In this document: one piece after another, positions 1 to 6,779 of the stretch
How positions within the stretch are numbered: position 1 is the first letter of the stretch
Layout: each line of letters begins with the position of its first letter
Source: CAYUNA01 sp047629355
GTDB taxonomy: Bacteria > Bacteroidota > Bacteroidia > Chitinophagales > Saprospiraceae
Length of the DNA stretch: 25,381 bases
Assembly (NCBI GenBank): GCA_047629355.1
Contig: JBLHWU010000082.1
Location: forward strand, 1 to 25,381
Direction: 5' to 3'
Translations under genes and position numbers: made by a program
The notes under the pieces: generated by a model
What the model was told of the DNA's origin: nothing
What the model saw: the letters and a program-made list of their open reading frames with translations, nothing else
Database searches by the model: none

Positions 1-151
1 AAGAATTATGACTGTTGCTGCTATCTTTTTTGATGCCTAGTTTTTCTATCATTTGAAGTAAATCCAATACTTTTTGCTCCAAAACAACTTGGTTTTGGCG
101 TAAAATGGCATTTTCTGCCTTTAGTATCGCTATTTCTTCATCTTTTGTCAT
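1..151 (-). CDS. IS66-family transposase, N-terminal fragment (runs off the left edge)
   Basis: Reading leftwards from an ATG at 149-151 gives 50 uninterrupted codons to the window edge. The peptide starts MTKDEEIAILKAENAILRQN, forms a Leu-rich coiled coil (about residues 5-37) and ends in KKDSSNSHNS. A coiled coil followed by a K-[KN]-[DS]-S-x-N-S-x-x-S motif is the usual start of IS66 (TnpC-type) transposases, where the catalytic DDE domain lies much further on. The catalytic part is outside the window, so it is unknown whether the gene is intact. The sequence between this start codon and the truncated ISAs1 transposase to its right (about 152-240) is probably the end region of the IS66 element. 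Confidence 0.7.
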   Translation of the reverse strand, partial: MTKDEEIAILKAENAILRQNQVVLEQKVLDLLQMIEKLGIKKDSSNSHNS

Positions 152-226
152 CGCACAATATTAGCTAAATTATTCTTTCTCAAATGTTCAACTCAAATTT
201 AAGTCTGCTTTCTGACTTTGTTTTTT

Positions 227-242
227 GTACCTGAGTAGTTAT
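227..242. repeat. Candidate terminal inverted repeat of the IS66-type element
   Basis: The motif gtacctgagtagttat lies about 75 bp upstream of the IS66-type transposase start, exactly where open reading frame homology to the ISAs1 transposase begins on the other side. The stop codon limiting the ISAs1 remnant (tag, 236-238) lies inside it. This placement is what an IS end would show. The matching other end is beyond the window, so the call is inference. Confidence 0.28.
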
Positions 243-658
243 GTTATTTCCACTATGATATTAGTGAACAATCTTTTGCTGAACGGTGGTCGGAAACAGA
301 TTTTAGAAGTTTATTTATAGTGAACAGAGAAAGGTTTGTTTGTAAGACAGAAAAAGAAAGTGTTGAAATTAATTATTATATTTCAAATGGAAAAAAATCT
401 AAAAATGAAGATTATTTTGAAGCAATAAGAAACCATTGGTCAGTAGAAGTGAGCAATCATGTGCGAGATGTAACCTTCAAAGAGGATGATTTGAAAACGA
501 AGCAAAAACCTGTTAGTAAGATGTTTGCAAGTCTCAGAACCTTAACCATTAAACTTTTAGGGTTTATTAAACCTAAAAACATGGTTGCTCAACTTGAATT
601 ATTTTCTGATAAATTTCAAGTTTTGCTTTATTGGTTAAGGGAAATTAACTTCATTTGA
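239..658 (+). pseudogene. C-terminal remnant of an ISAs1-family transposase
   Basis: The open frame runs from just after a stop at 236-238 to 658. A GTG at 320 could serve as a start, but the homologous frame continues upstream of it (…RWSETDFRSLFIVNRERF…), so this is the tail of a longer gene. The ISAs1/H-repeat signature is visible: W-x5-S-L-x-x-V-x-R-x-R, then NYYIS, then IRNHWSVE followed by H-x-R-DVTFKEDD and an S-L-R-x-L-T-x-K-L-L stretch. Complete ISAs1 transposases are about 370-400 residues, so roughly the first two thirds, with most of the catalytic domain, is missing. Insertion of the adjoining IS66-type element is the simplest explanation. It is unlikely to make an active protein. 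Confidence 0.72.
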
Positions 659-729
659 TAAGGAAATATTAGCTGATAATCAAATTGTTATGTACTTAAC
701 AATATGTTTGTAAGAAAACCTTTTTATAA

Positions 730-834
730 TAAGTAACCAGTCGTAATTAAACATAACTTAACTTTGGTTCAATCCCTTTGGATACGGCTTTTTCGATAAA
801 AATTAAGTTATACATAAATATGATTGGTTACTTA
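730..834. repeat. MITE-like element with 32-bp imperfect terminal inverted repeats
   Basis: The left arm 730-761 begins taagtaaccagtcg and ends ataacttaa. The reverse complement of the right arm 803-834 begins taagtaaccaatca and also ends ataacttaa. By eye the 32-bp arms agree at about 25 positions with no gap. The 41-bp centre carries aatccctttggatac (771-785), a degenerate form of the short hairpin found in the neighbouring composite element. There is no coding capacity. It could be a small non-autonomous transposon or a long imperfect hairpin. Confidence 0.6.
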
Positions 835-876
835 GCGTCTATAATTCTCCAAAAAATCCTTGATTGAATCTTCCCA

Positions 877-1056
877 AACCCTGAAGGGATTAAATTTGAA
901 TAACCACGGATGAAATCCGTGGTCGATTGTACCATAACGCTAATCATGAAGGGATTGAATATCAGTTATATTCAATCCCTTTAGGATTTTTTACACTTTA
1001 TTAAATACCTCCACACATTTCATTCGAGGCTATTCACATTCATCCACTTCATGGAT
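877..1056. repeat. Composite double-hairpin repeat element, copy 1 (REP/BIME-like)
   Basis: There are four parts. (1) A + strand 46-bp unit at 877-922: hairpin H1 (AACCCT-GAA-GGGATT, 877-891), 12-nt spacer, hairpin H2 (CCACGGAT-GAA-ATCCGTGG, 904-922). (2) A lone + H1 at 942-956. (3) A lone - H1 at 974-988, facing it; together these form a 14-bp perfect stem (949-962 with 968-981). (4) A - strand 46-bp unit at 1011-1056: H1 ATCCAT-GAA-GTGGAT (1042-1056), spacer GAATGTGAATAG, and a decayed H2, CCTCGAAT-GAA-ATGTGTGG, with two mispairs. The same order, orientation and unit length recur at 9736-9919, including an identical 19-nt gap between parts 1 and 2. The element lies just beyond the terminator of the T9SS gene. 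Confidence 0.75.
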
Positions 1057-1104
1057 ATTGACTAAAATTTGAGGTATAGCATTATTTTAAATTCCAATAA
1101 TTGC

Positions 1105-1140
1105 AAAAAAAAATGCCTGAACAACAAGCGTTGTCCAGAC
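1105..1140 (-). terminator. Rho-independent terminator of the T9SS repeat-protein gene
   Basis: Read on the minus strand, an 11-bp stem (1130-1140 with 1115-1125, including G-T wobbles) closes a 4-nt loop and is followed by nine T residues (complement of 1105-1113). It lies 26 bp past the stop codon of the 1166-5197 gene. Confidence 0.85.
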
Positions 1141-1165
1141 ATCTAAAATGAATAATTCTTTAACC

Positions 1166-4100
1166 TTAATCCTTAACAAATTTCTCATGTAAAAACTCCT
1201 TTCCATTTTGAATGGTCACTAAATAAAAACCGTTTTGCCAATCATAAACTGGAATATCCACCGTATTTATACCCATTTCAAAATTACTTTTTTCCTTGAA
1301 TAAAACTTTCCCCGAAAGGTCAACAATTTGAATTTGACCTTGATTTTCTGTATCCGTATTGAATTCAATTTTAATATAATCAGACGCTGGGTTTGGAGAC
1401 AATTCAAGAGATAAAGCAATCGAAACTACTGTTCCAAGTCCTCCATTTGTACCCAAGTTACTACCCATTTCTAAACGGGTAACCGTAACAAAATTAGCAG
1501 ACACATCCCAACAACCAGATGCAGGTGCTTCTGCTTGAAAAATATCGCCCTCTTCTGCTATCAAACCGCTTGTATAGATTAAGTTGTAAACATGACAAAC
1601 GCCAATACCTGCATTTTCAAAATCAACAAAATCGTCTTCCGTAATGCCCAAAATGACTTCATTTTCATCAGTAATGACGTAACGTTGCTTGTCAGTTATT
1701 GAGCCGTCATTGACAAAATTTAAGGTGTCTGCAACGCCATCAATAAAAATGGTTACTTCCGTTTCTCCGTCTTCAGTCGTCACAAGACCACCATCAGGAT
1801 TGACTTTATAAACGGTTAAAAAGTTATCTGAAATATCGTAGCAGCCGTCTGTCAAAACTGCTGAAAATAAATCATCACCTACTTCTATTTCAACGATACC
1901 AGTATGCGACATTCCATAAATTCGGCAAGTCCCTTCTGGTATATTCTCAAAATCATATAAGTTAAAACTCAACACATCAACGACCATATTCATTTCATTG
2001 GTAATAATGTATTTGTAGTCAGCTCCAATGTTACTGGTATTGAAAAGTCCAACAAAATCACCATTCCCATCCCCTGGGCAAGTATAAATTTCGGTCGTAT
2101 TGCCTGGCGTAAAAATCGTTGCGCCATCAACCACGATTCGGTTAATCGTGATGAAATTATTAGACACATCAAAACAATCATCTGATAAGGCATCTGTATC
2201 TAAATTATCTCCCTCACCCGCAATGATATTGCCCGTATAAGAAATCCCCCATACTCGACACACGCCCGCTGGTGCGAAATCAAAATCATGAAAATCATTG
2301 AATTCGACACTCATCACGATGTTATTTTCATCCGTAATAATGTACGCATAAGCTGCGAAGGAAAAGCTACCTGTGATGAAATTCACGACATCTGCTTCCC
2401 CATCATTCACACAAAAATCAACCACATCGCCAAGGTCAGAAACGATGATGTCACCGCTGGGTTGGTCACGCACTATTTCAATGAAACTTTCTGAAACATC
2501 GAAGCATTCTGTTGACATTACATCTGTGATATTATCACCTAATTCAGCGACCAAATCACCAATGTAGGAAATACCGTAAACCTTACAAATACCAACACCT
2601 GCTGGCTCAAAATCAAACGAATTGATAGTTGGCAATGCTAAAATAACACCTTGATTATTCGTTACAATATATTGATAATCTGAATCTTGTGCATCAGAGT
2701 TGGTTGCAAATTCAATAACATTTGGATTGCCATCATTTGGACAAATAATCACAGATTGTTCTCCATTGACCGTTGTCAAACCACCAGCATTAACATACGT
2801 TTTAATAATGGTTAAATGGTTGTCAGAGACATCAAAACAATCATTTGATAAGTCTATATTTTGTAAGGTATCACCAATCATTCCTTGATAATCTCCCGTA
2901 AAAGAGACCCCATAAACCCGACAGGCTTGCGAAGGAAATATATCAAAATCAATGTTAAAAGCGAAGGTATTTCCTAAGATAACATCGTTTTCATCCGTGA
3001 TGATAAAAATATATGGTCCGATTTCCGCATCCACATTCACTATCGAAATAATATCGTTGTTATCATCCCCTGCACACAAAGTCATCGTCGGTGCACCATT
3101 GCTAAATTCCAATATTCCCCCTTCTGGATTGATGCGTCGAACGGTGATTAAATTATCTGAAAAGCTAAAGCAATCATCCGAAAAAACAACGATTGAAGCA
3201 TCGTCACCTAGCTGCATCGTAATATTTCCAGTATAAGCGACGCCAAGCACAAGACATTCTCCTAAAGGTGCATTTTCAAAATCATAAGAATCACCTGTTT
3301 CAATCGCTAAAACGATATTATTTTCATCTAAAATAATATAAGCGTACGGAGAATTTGAAGCGTCTGTATGCACGAATTCTACGATATCCGCGCTACCATT
3401 TCCTGGACAAGTAAAAATATCTGTTTCGCCGTTAGCTAGCTCAATTAAACCACCATTTGGCGTCTCTCGAACCACTTCAATATAATCTACGGAAATAGCA
3501 AAACAATCATCAGAAATTGGGTCGAAATGCAGGGTATCTGCTGGACTCAATATCAAATTACCCGTATATGCCAAGCTATAAATTCGACAAATCCCTTCAG
3601 ATGCATCCTCAAAATCCCAAGTACCGCTGCTCGTAATTGCCAGTACTTCGTCACCTGCATTGGTAATCGCATAAGCCACTTTTGATTGAGAATTATTGGC
3701 AATTTCAAAAGCGACTACATCTGCGTTTCCGTCACCAGGACAAGTGTAGGCGATGGTATCTCCATTGATAAACGTAAGGTCTCCGGCATTAGGTGTTTCC
3801 CGATAAATTTCAATAAAATTAGTGGACAATTCAAAGCAATCATCTGATAAAATATCTGTAAAAATATTGCTTGCCGTTTGGTCAAAACTTTCAAAATAAG
3901 ATAAACCATAAACGCGACAAACGCCTTCGCCTGCATTCTCAAAATCATAAGAATTGTTAGTGGCAAAATCTAAAATATTACCAGTCGTATCTGCGATAAT
4001 ATAGCCATAGTTGACCGAGCCAATACTCATGTTTTGAAAACTCACCACATCTACAATACCATCATTTGGACAAGAGAATACCGTTACTTCACCCGCCAAA

Positions 4101-5197
4101 GTCGCAATAGACCCACCATCGACTTGATTGCGTTCGACGGTAATAAAATTGGTTGAAATAGAATAACAGTCATCCGTAATATCCGTTGAAAAAATATTAT
4201 TTCCATCAGCAGTTATAAAACTGCCAGTGTAAGCAACTCCATAAATATGACAAATCCCCACACTTGCACCAGCAAAGTCATGTATATCATCCAATTCTGT
4301 TCCTAAAAGGTTACCGTTTTCATCCGTAATCAAATATCCATAAAGCGAGTTCGATGGATTTTGATGCATGTAAACAACAGGGCTTGGTTGACCGTCACCA
4401 ACACATATTTCAATAAAATCACCGCCATCCAATAAGGAAACGGTTCCACCTTCTGGCACATCTTTAAAAACTTCCACTGCTGTATCAGACAAGTCATAAC
4501 AAGTATCAGATAAGTCTGCCGTGTTGATATCATCCCCAACCGTAGCCGTCAAATTACCCGCATAAGCCACGCCATATACAAAGCAACTTCCTTCTGGAAG
4601 CCCTTCAAAATCGAAATCTCCATCTTCTGAAACACCAAGGATAATACCCGCTGCATCCGCAATTAAATAAGCATAATTCCCAATGGAAGTATTCATATTT
4701 CCAAAAGATAAAACATCAGGATTGCCATCAGGACAAGTGTAAGCGACGGTATCGCCGCTTGCGGTTAAAACATTGCCAGCATCAGGAATGACACGATTAA
4801 CCACAACATAATTGTCCGATAAAATCCAACAAAAAGAGCCAAAATCTACCTCATGGATATTCTCACCAATCGGAAAGTTTGGCACACCACTGTAGGACAA
4901 ACCATAAACCCGAGAAACGCCACCATCAAAATTTTCGAAATCGAAATTATTGCCTGAAAACCAAGCAATAATCACATCGTTTTGATCCGTAACAATGAAG
5001 CGATAGGCGGTTGCCCAGGTACTGGGTTTGAATTTAACCACATCGGCTTCCCCATCGCCTACACAGACGGTGGTTTCGAGTTCATTAGAAAAGGTAGAGA
5101 CGGTGGTTGGGAGACAAATCGCAGTCGCATCTTGTGGAAGGATAAACAATGAAAAAATCGCAACATAAGCGGTTGCGAGCAGTTTGGGAGTACTCAT
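1166..5197 (-). CDS. Secreted 11-repeat protein with T9SS type A sorting domain
   Basis: The 1343-residue protein has an N-terminal signal peptide (hydrophobic to about residue 26, cleavage near DATA-I). Eleven head-to-tail repeats of about 110 residues follow, to about residue 1250. Each repeat follows the plan C-[PV]-[GN]-D-G, then x-Y-x-[YF]-I-[IV]-[TA]-[DN], then [YFH]-DF-x-x-[AP], then G-x-C-[RH]-[VI]-Y-G-[LV]-[SA]-Y-x-G, then [DS]-D-C-[FY]-x-[IVL]-S and an aromatic-poor beta strand. The last 80 residues are a T9SS sorting domain: LSPNPASDYIKIEF, then a G-x-V-x-x-[FK] strand, ending HEKFVKD. In Bacteroidota such domains direct export through the outer membrane and often attachment to the surface. 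The repeats look all-beta, but I recognise no named family and no catalytic motif, so an adhesive or structural surface role is inference. Repeat 1 lacks the middle Cys and repeat 11 lacks the first. Confidence 0.9.
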   Translation of the reverse strand: MSTPKLLATAYVAIFSLFILPQDATAICLPTTVSTFSNELETTVCVGDGEADVVKFKPSTWATAYRFIVTDQNDVIIAWFSGNNFDFENFDGGVSRVYGLSYSGVPNFPIGENIHEVDFGSFCWILSDNYVVVNRVIPDAGNVLTASGDTVAYTCPDGNPDVLSFGNMNTSIGNYAYLIADAAGIILGVSEDGDFDFEGLPEGSCFVYGVAYAGNLTATVGDDINTADLSDTCYDLSDTAVEVFKDVPEGGTVSLLDGGDFIEICVGDGQPSPVVYMHQNPSNSLYGYLITDENGNLLGTELDDIHDFAGASVGICHIYGVAYTGSFITADGNNIFSTDITDDCYSISTNFITVERNQVDGGSIATLAGEVTVFSCPNDGIVDVVSFQNMSIGSVNYGYIIADTTGNILDFATNNSYDFENAGEGVCRVYGLSYFESFDQTASNIFTDILSDDCFELSTNFIEIYRETPNAGDLTFINGDTIAYTCPGDGNADVVAFEIANNSQSKVAYAITNAGDEVLAITSSGTWDFEDASEGICRIYSLAYTGNLILSPADTLHFDPISDDCFAISVDYIEVVRETPNGGLIELANGETDIFTCPGNGSADIVEFVHTDASNSPYAYIILDENNIVLAIETGDSYDFENAPLGECLVLGVAYTGNITMQLGDDASIVVFSDDCFSFSDNLITVRRINPEGGILEFSNGAPTMTLCAGDDNNDIISIVNVDAEIGPYIFIITDENDVILGNTFAFNIDFDIFPSQACRVYGVSFTGDYQGMIGDTLQNIDLSNDCFDVSDNHLTIIKTYVNAGGLTTVNGEQSVIICPNDGNPNVIEFATNSDAQDSDYQYIVTNNQGVILALPTINSFDFEPAGVGICKVYGISYIGDLVAELGDNITDVMSTECFDVSESFIEIVRDQPSGDIIVSDLGDVVDFCVNDGEADVVNFITGSFSFAAYAYIITDENNIVMSVEFNDFHDFDFAPAGVCRVWGISYTGNIIAGEGDNLDTDALSDDCFDVSNNFITINRIVVDGATIFTPGNTTEIYTCPGDGNGDFVGLFNTSNIGADYKYIITNEMNMVVDVLSFNLYDFENIPEGTCRIYGMSHTGIVEIEVGDDLFSAVLTDGCYDISDNFLTVYKVNPDGGLVTTEDGETEVTIFIDGVADTLNFVNDGSITDKQRYVITDENEVILGITEDDFVDFENAGIGVCHVYNLIYTSGLIAEEGDIFQAEAPASGCWDVSANFVTVTRLEMGSNLGTNGGLGTVVSIALSLELSPNPASDYIKIEFNTDTENQGQIQIVDLSGKVLFKEKSNFEMGINTVDIPVYDWQNGFYLVTIQNGKEFLHEKFVKD

Positions 5198-5339
5198 AAG
5201 ATTAAGTATTTTATTATAGTCTCTAAAATTAATATTTTAGCAAAAAAATATTTTTTTTTACAACTTTAAATCGTTCTAAAACGATATTTAATAGCTTTAA
5301 AATTAATTTACAAAGAACTTCTTATTTATAACTAATTTG

Positions 5340-5347
5340 CAAATATA
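5340..5347 (-). promoter_or_regulatory. Candidate -7 box for the T9SS repeat-protein gene
   Basis: The minus strand reads TATATTTG, fitting the Bacteroidota -7 consensus TAnnTTTG. It would give an untranslated leader of roughly 135 nt. No convincing TTTG -33 box at the expected distance was seen, and the region is AT-rich, so chance is possible. Confidence 0.3.
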
Positions 5348-5768
5348 TGTAATATTCTGTCAAGAATGGGGTAAATGAAGTACCTGAAAATGGGTATTTT
5401 TGACGTTAAAAAAAAAGATAATTTAAATGACTCATTAATGTTATGTCTTATTATTTAATTTAAATTTTATAATTCATTGATAGCATTTTTAATATAAAAT
5501 AAAGATTCATTTAATTTAGAGAAATTAGTCATCAAAGAAAAAGGGAAAAGAGGTTAATATAAGCGACAGAAAGATTTTTAAACTTCAAAAAAAGGTCTAT
5601 TCAGCATTAATTTGATTGATGCGGGGTTTTAAGGAATGCGAAATAAATAACCTAAGTAACGGTATATTTCACTCTTATTTTTTCACTTTAAAATTGTTCA
5701 TTATATCAACATAAATCGCACTTCTAAAGTGAAAACTGAGAACAAAATCTCACTCTCAATAAACTACT

Positions 5769-5939
5769 GCAACAACCCTTAAATAACTACCTACTTAATT
5801 TGAGAAGTAAGAAAATCCTAAGATTTTCAAGCTTCATAAAACATAGTGCGCCTCGCCGAAGGCGAGGCGGGTGAGGTTATTGAGGGGTGAAAACGGTTTT
5901 TACAAAACCATTTTCACCCCTCAAACTCCCTTTGTTTTA
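5769..5939. repeat. 171-bp intergenic repeat, copy 1 (second copy at 21547-21717)
   Basis: It aligns without gaps and in the same orientation with 21547-21717; about 161 of 171 positions match by eye. It has two strong hairpins. One is a 9-bp stem with a GAA loop (CGCCTCGCC-GAA-GGCGAGGCG, 5849-5869). The other is a 19-bp stem with one mismatch (5882-5900 with 5904-5922, loop tac) built from gaggggtgaaaa and ttttcacccctc. In this copy only, an 11-bp terminal inverted repeat brackets the core: ataactaccta (5783-5793) and taggtagttat (5942-5952). It contains no open frame of note. Confidence 0.8.
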
Positions 5940-6038
5940 GATAGGTAGTTATCTTTCGGGCTACACCACTACATTTATTAATTCCACCTTCCTAACAATA
6001 AATTTCAGAAGGTATTTAAGGATATCTTCTCTTTTTAG

Positions 6039-6046
6039 TACTTTTG
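6039..6046 (+). promoter_or_regulatory. Candidate -7 box for the lolD-DUF389-rmlD operon
   Basis: TACTTTTG matches TAnnTTTG, 60 bp upstream of the lolD start codon. No clear -33 element was found upstream. Confidence 0.4.
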
Positions 6047-6106
6047 GCTTTTGGGAATAGCATCCAGTAATTAAACATACCTGTTATATAAACATCAAAT
6101 AAGTCA

Positions 6107-6757
6107 ATGATAAAAGCAAAACAGATAAAAAAGTCCTACGGTGACTTAGCAGTACTAAATGGTGTGGATTTAGAGATTGACAAGGGAGAAATTGTTTCTA
6201 TTGTTGGAAAATCTGGTGCAGGAAAGAGTACACTTTTGCACATCTTGGGAACGCTAGACTTAGCCGATTCGGGTGACTTAATCATCAATGATACTTCTAT
6301 TAAATCGTTGAATTCTAATGAATTAGCAGACTTTAGAAATAAAAATATCGGCTTTGTTTTTCAATTTCATCATTTATTGCCAGAATTTACGGCCTTAGAA
6401 AATGTTTGTCTTCCTGCCCTTATTCAAAAACAGGCAGAAAGTGATGCTAAAAAACGTGGAAAAGAACTCTTAGACTATCTTGGCTTAGGCGACCGATTGA
6501 CGCATAGACCAACCCAGTTATCAGGAGGAGAGCAGCAGCGAGTTGCAGTTGCACGAGCGTTGATGAACAAACCAGCGGTCGTTTTTGCAGACGAGCCAAC
6601 AGGAAATTTGGACTCCGCAACTTCGCAAGAAATTCACGATTTGTTGACTCGGTTGCGCAAAGATTTTCAGCAGACTTTTGTAGTCGTAACGCACAACGAA
6701 GAACTCGCTGACTTGAGCGATAGAAAATTAGAAATGGTCGGAGGGATTTTGGTTTAA
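6107..6757 (+). CDS. lolD: LolD-type ABC transporter ATP-binding protein
   Basis: This 216-residue ATPase subunit binds and hydrolyses ATP for an inner-membrane complex. The LolCDE system, which releases lipoproteins for transfer to the outer membrane, is the closest family; related MacB/FtsE-type exporters are alternatives. Motifs: Walker A GKSGAGKST (34-42), Q-loop F-V-F-Q (Gln86) followed by the family-typical HHLLPEFTALENV, signature LSGGEQQRVAVARAL (138-152), Walker B VVFADE (158-163), D-loop GNLD and switch His196 (VVVTHN). The length is normal for the family. No permease (LolC/LolE) gene is adjacent, so the partner must be encoded elsewhere. It is first in a co-directional run with the DUF389 gene 22 bp downstream. 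Confidence 0.85.
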   Translation: MIKAKQIKKSYGDLAVLNGVDLEIDKGEIVSIVGKSGAGKSTLLHILGTLDLADSGDLIINDTSIKSLNSNELADFRNKNIGFVFQFHHLLPEFTALENVCLPALIQKQAESDAKKRGKELLDYLGLGDRLTHRPTQLSGGEQQRVAVARALMNKPAVVFADEPTGNLDSATSQEIHDLLTRLRKDFQQTFVVVTHNEELADLSDRKLEMVGGILV

Positions 6758-6779
6758 AAATAGGAAAAAGCAATATAAA

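Larger units (their letters stand above)
659..1165. other. Non-coding stretch between IS debris and the T9SS repeat protein
   Basis: No credible gene is present. It holds, in order, a MITE-like inverted repeat (730-834), a composite hairpin element (877-1056) and the intrinsic terminator (1105-1140) of the large minus-strand gene. The rest is AT-rich sequence without a recognisable signal. Confidence 0.7.
5198..6106. other. Non-coding stretch upstream of the T9SS gene and the lolD operon
   Basis: This divergent intergenic region of about 900 bp has no credible gene. It contains a candidate minus-strand promoter (5340-5347), a motif at 5673-5715 (cttattttttcacttt … atatcaacataa) that resembles 15050-15091, one copy of the 171-bp repeat (5769-5939), and a plus-strand promoter box (6039-6046). 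Confidence 0.65.

Noticed and set aside
1166..5197. Tandem DNA repeats suggestive of a CRISPR or satellite array
   Set aside because: The repetition is at protein level (about 330-bp units, strongly diverged in DNA) within one continuous reading frame.
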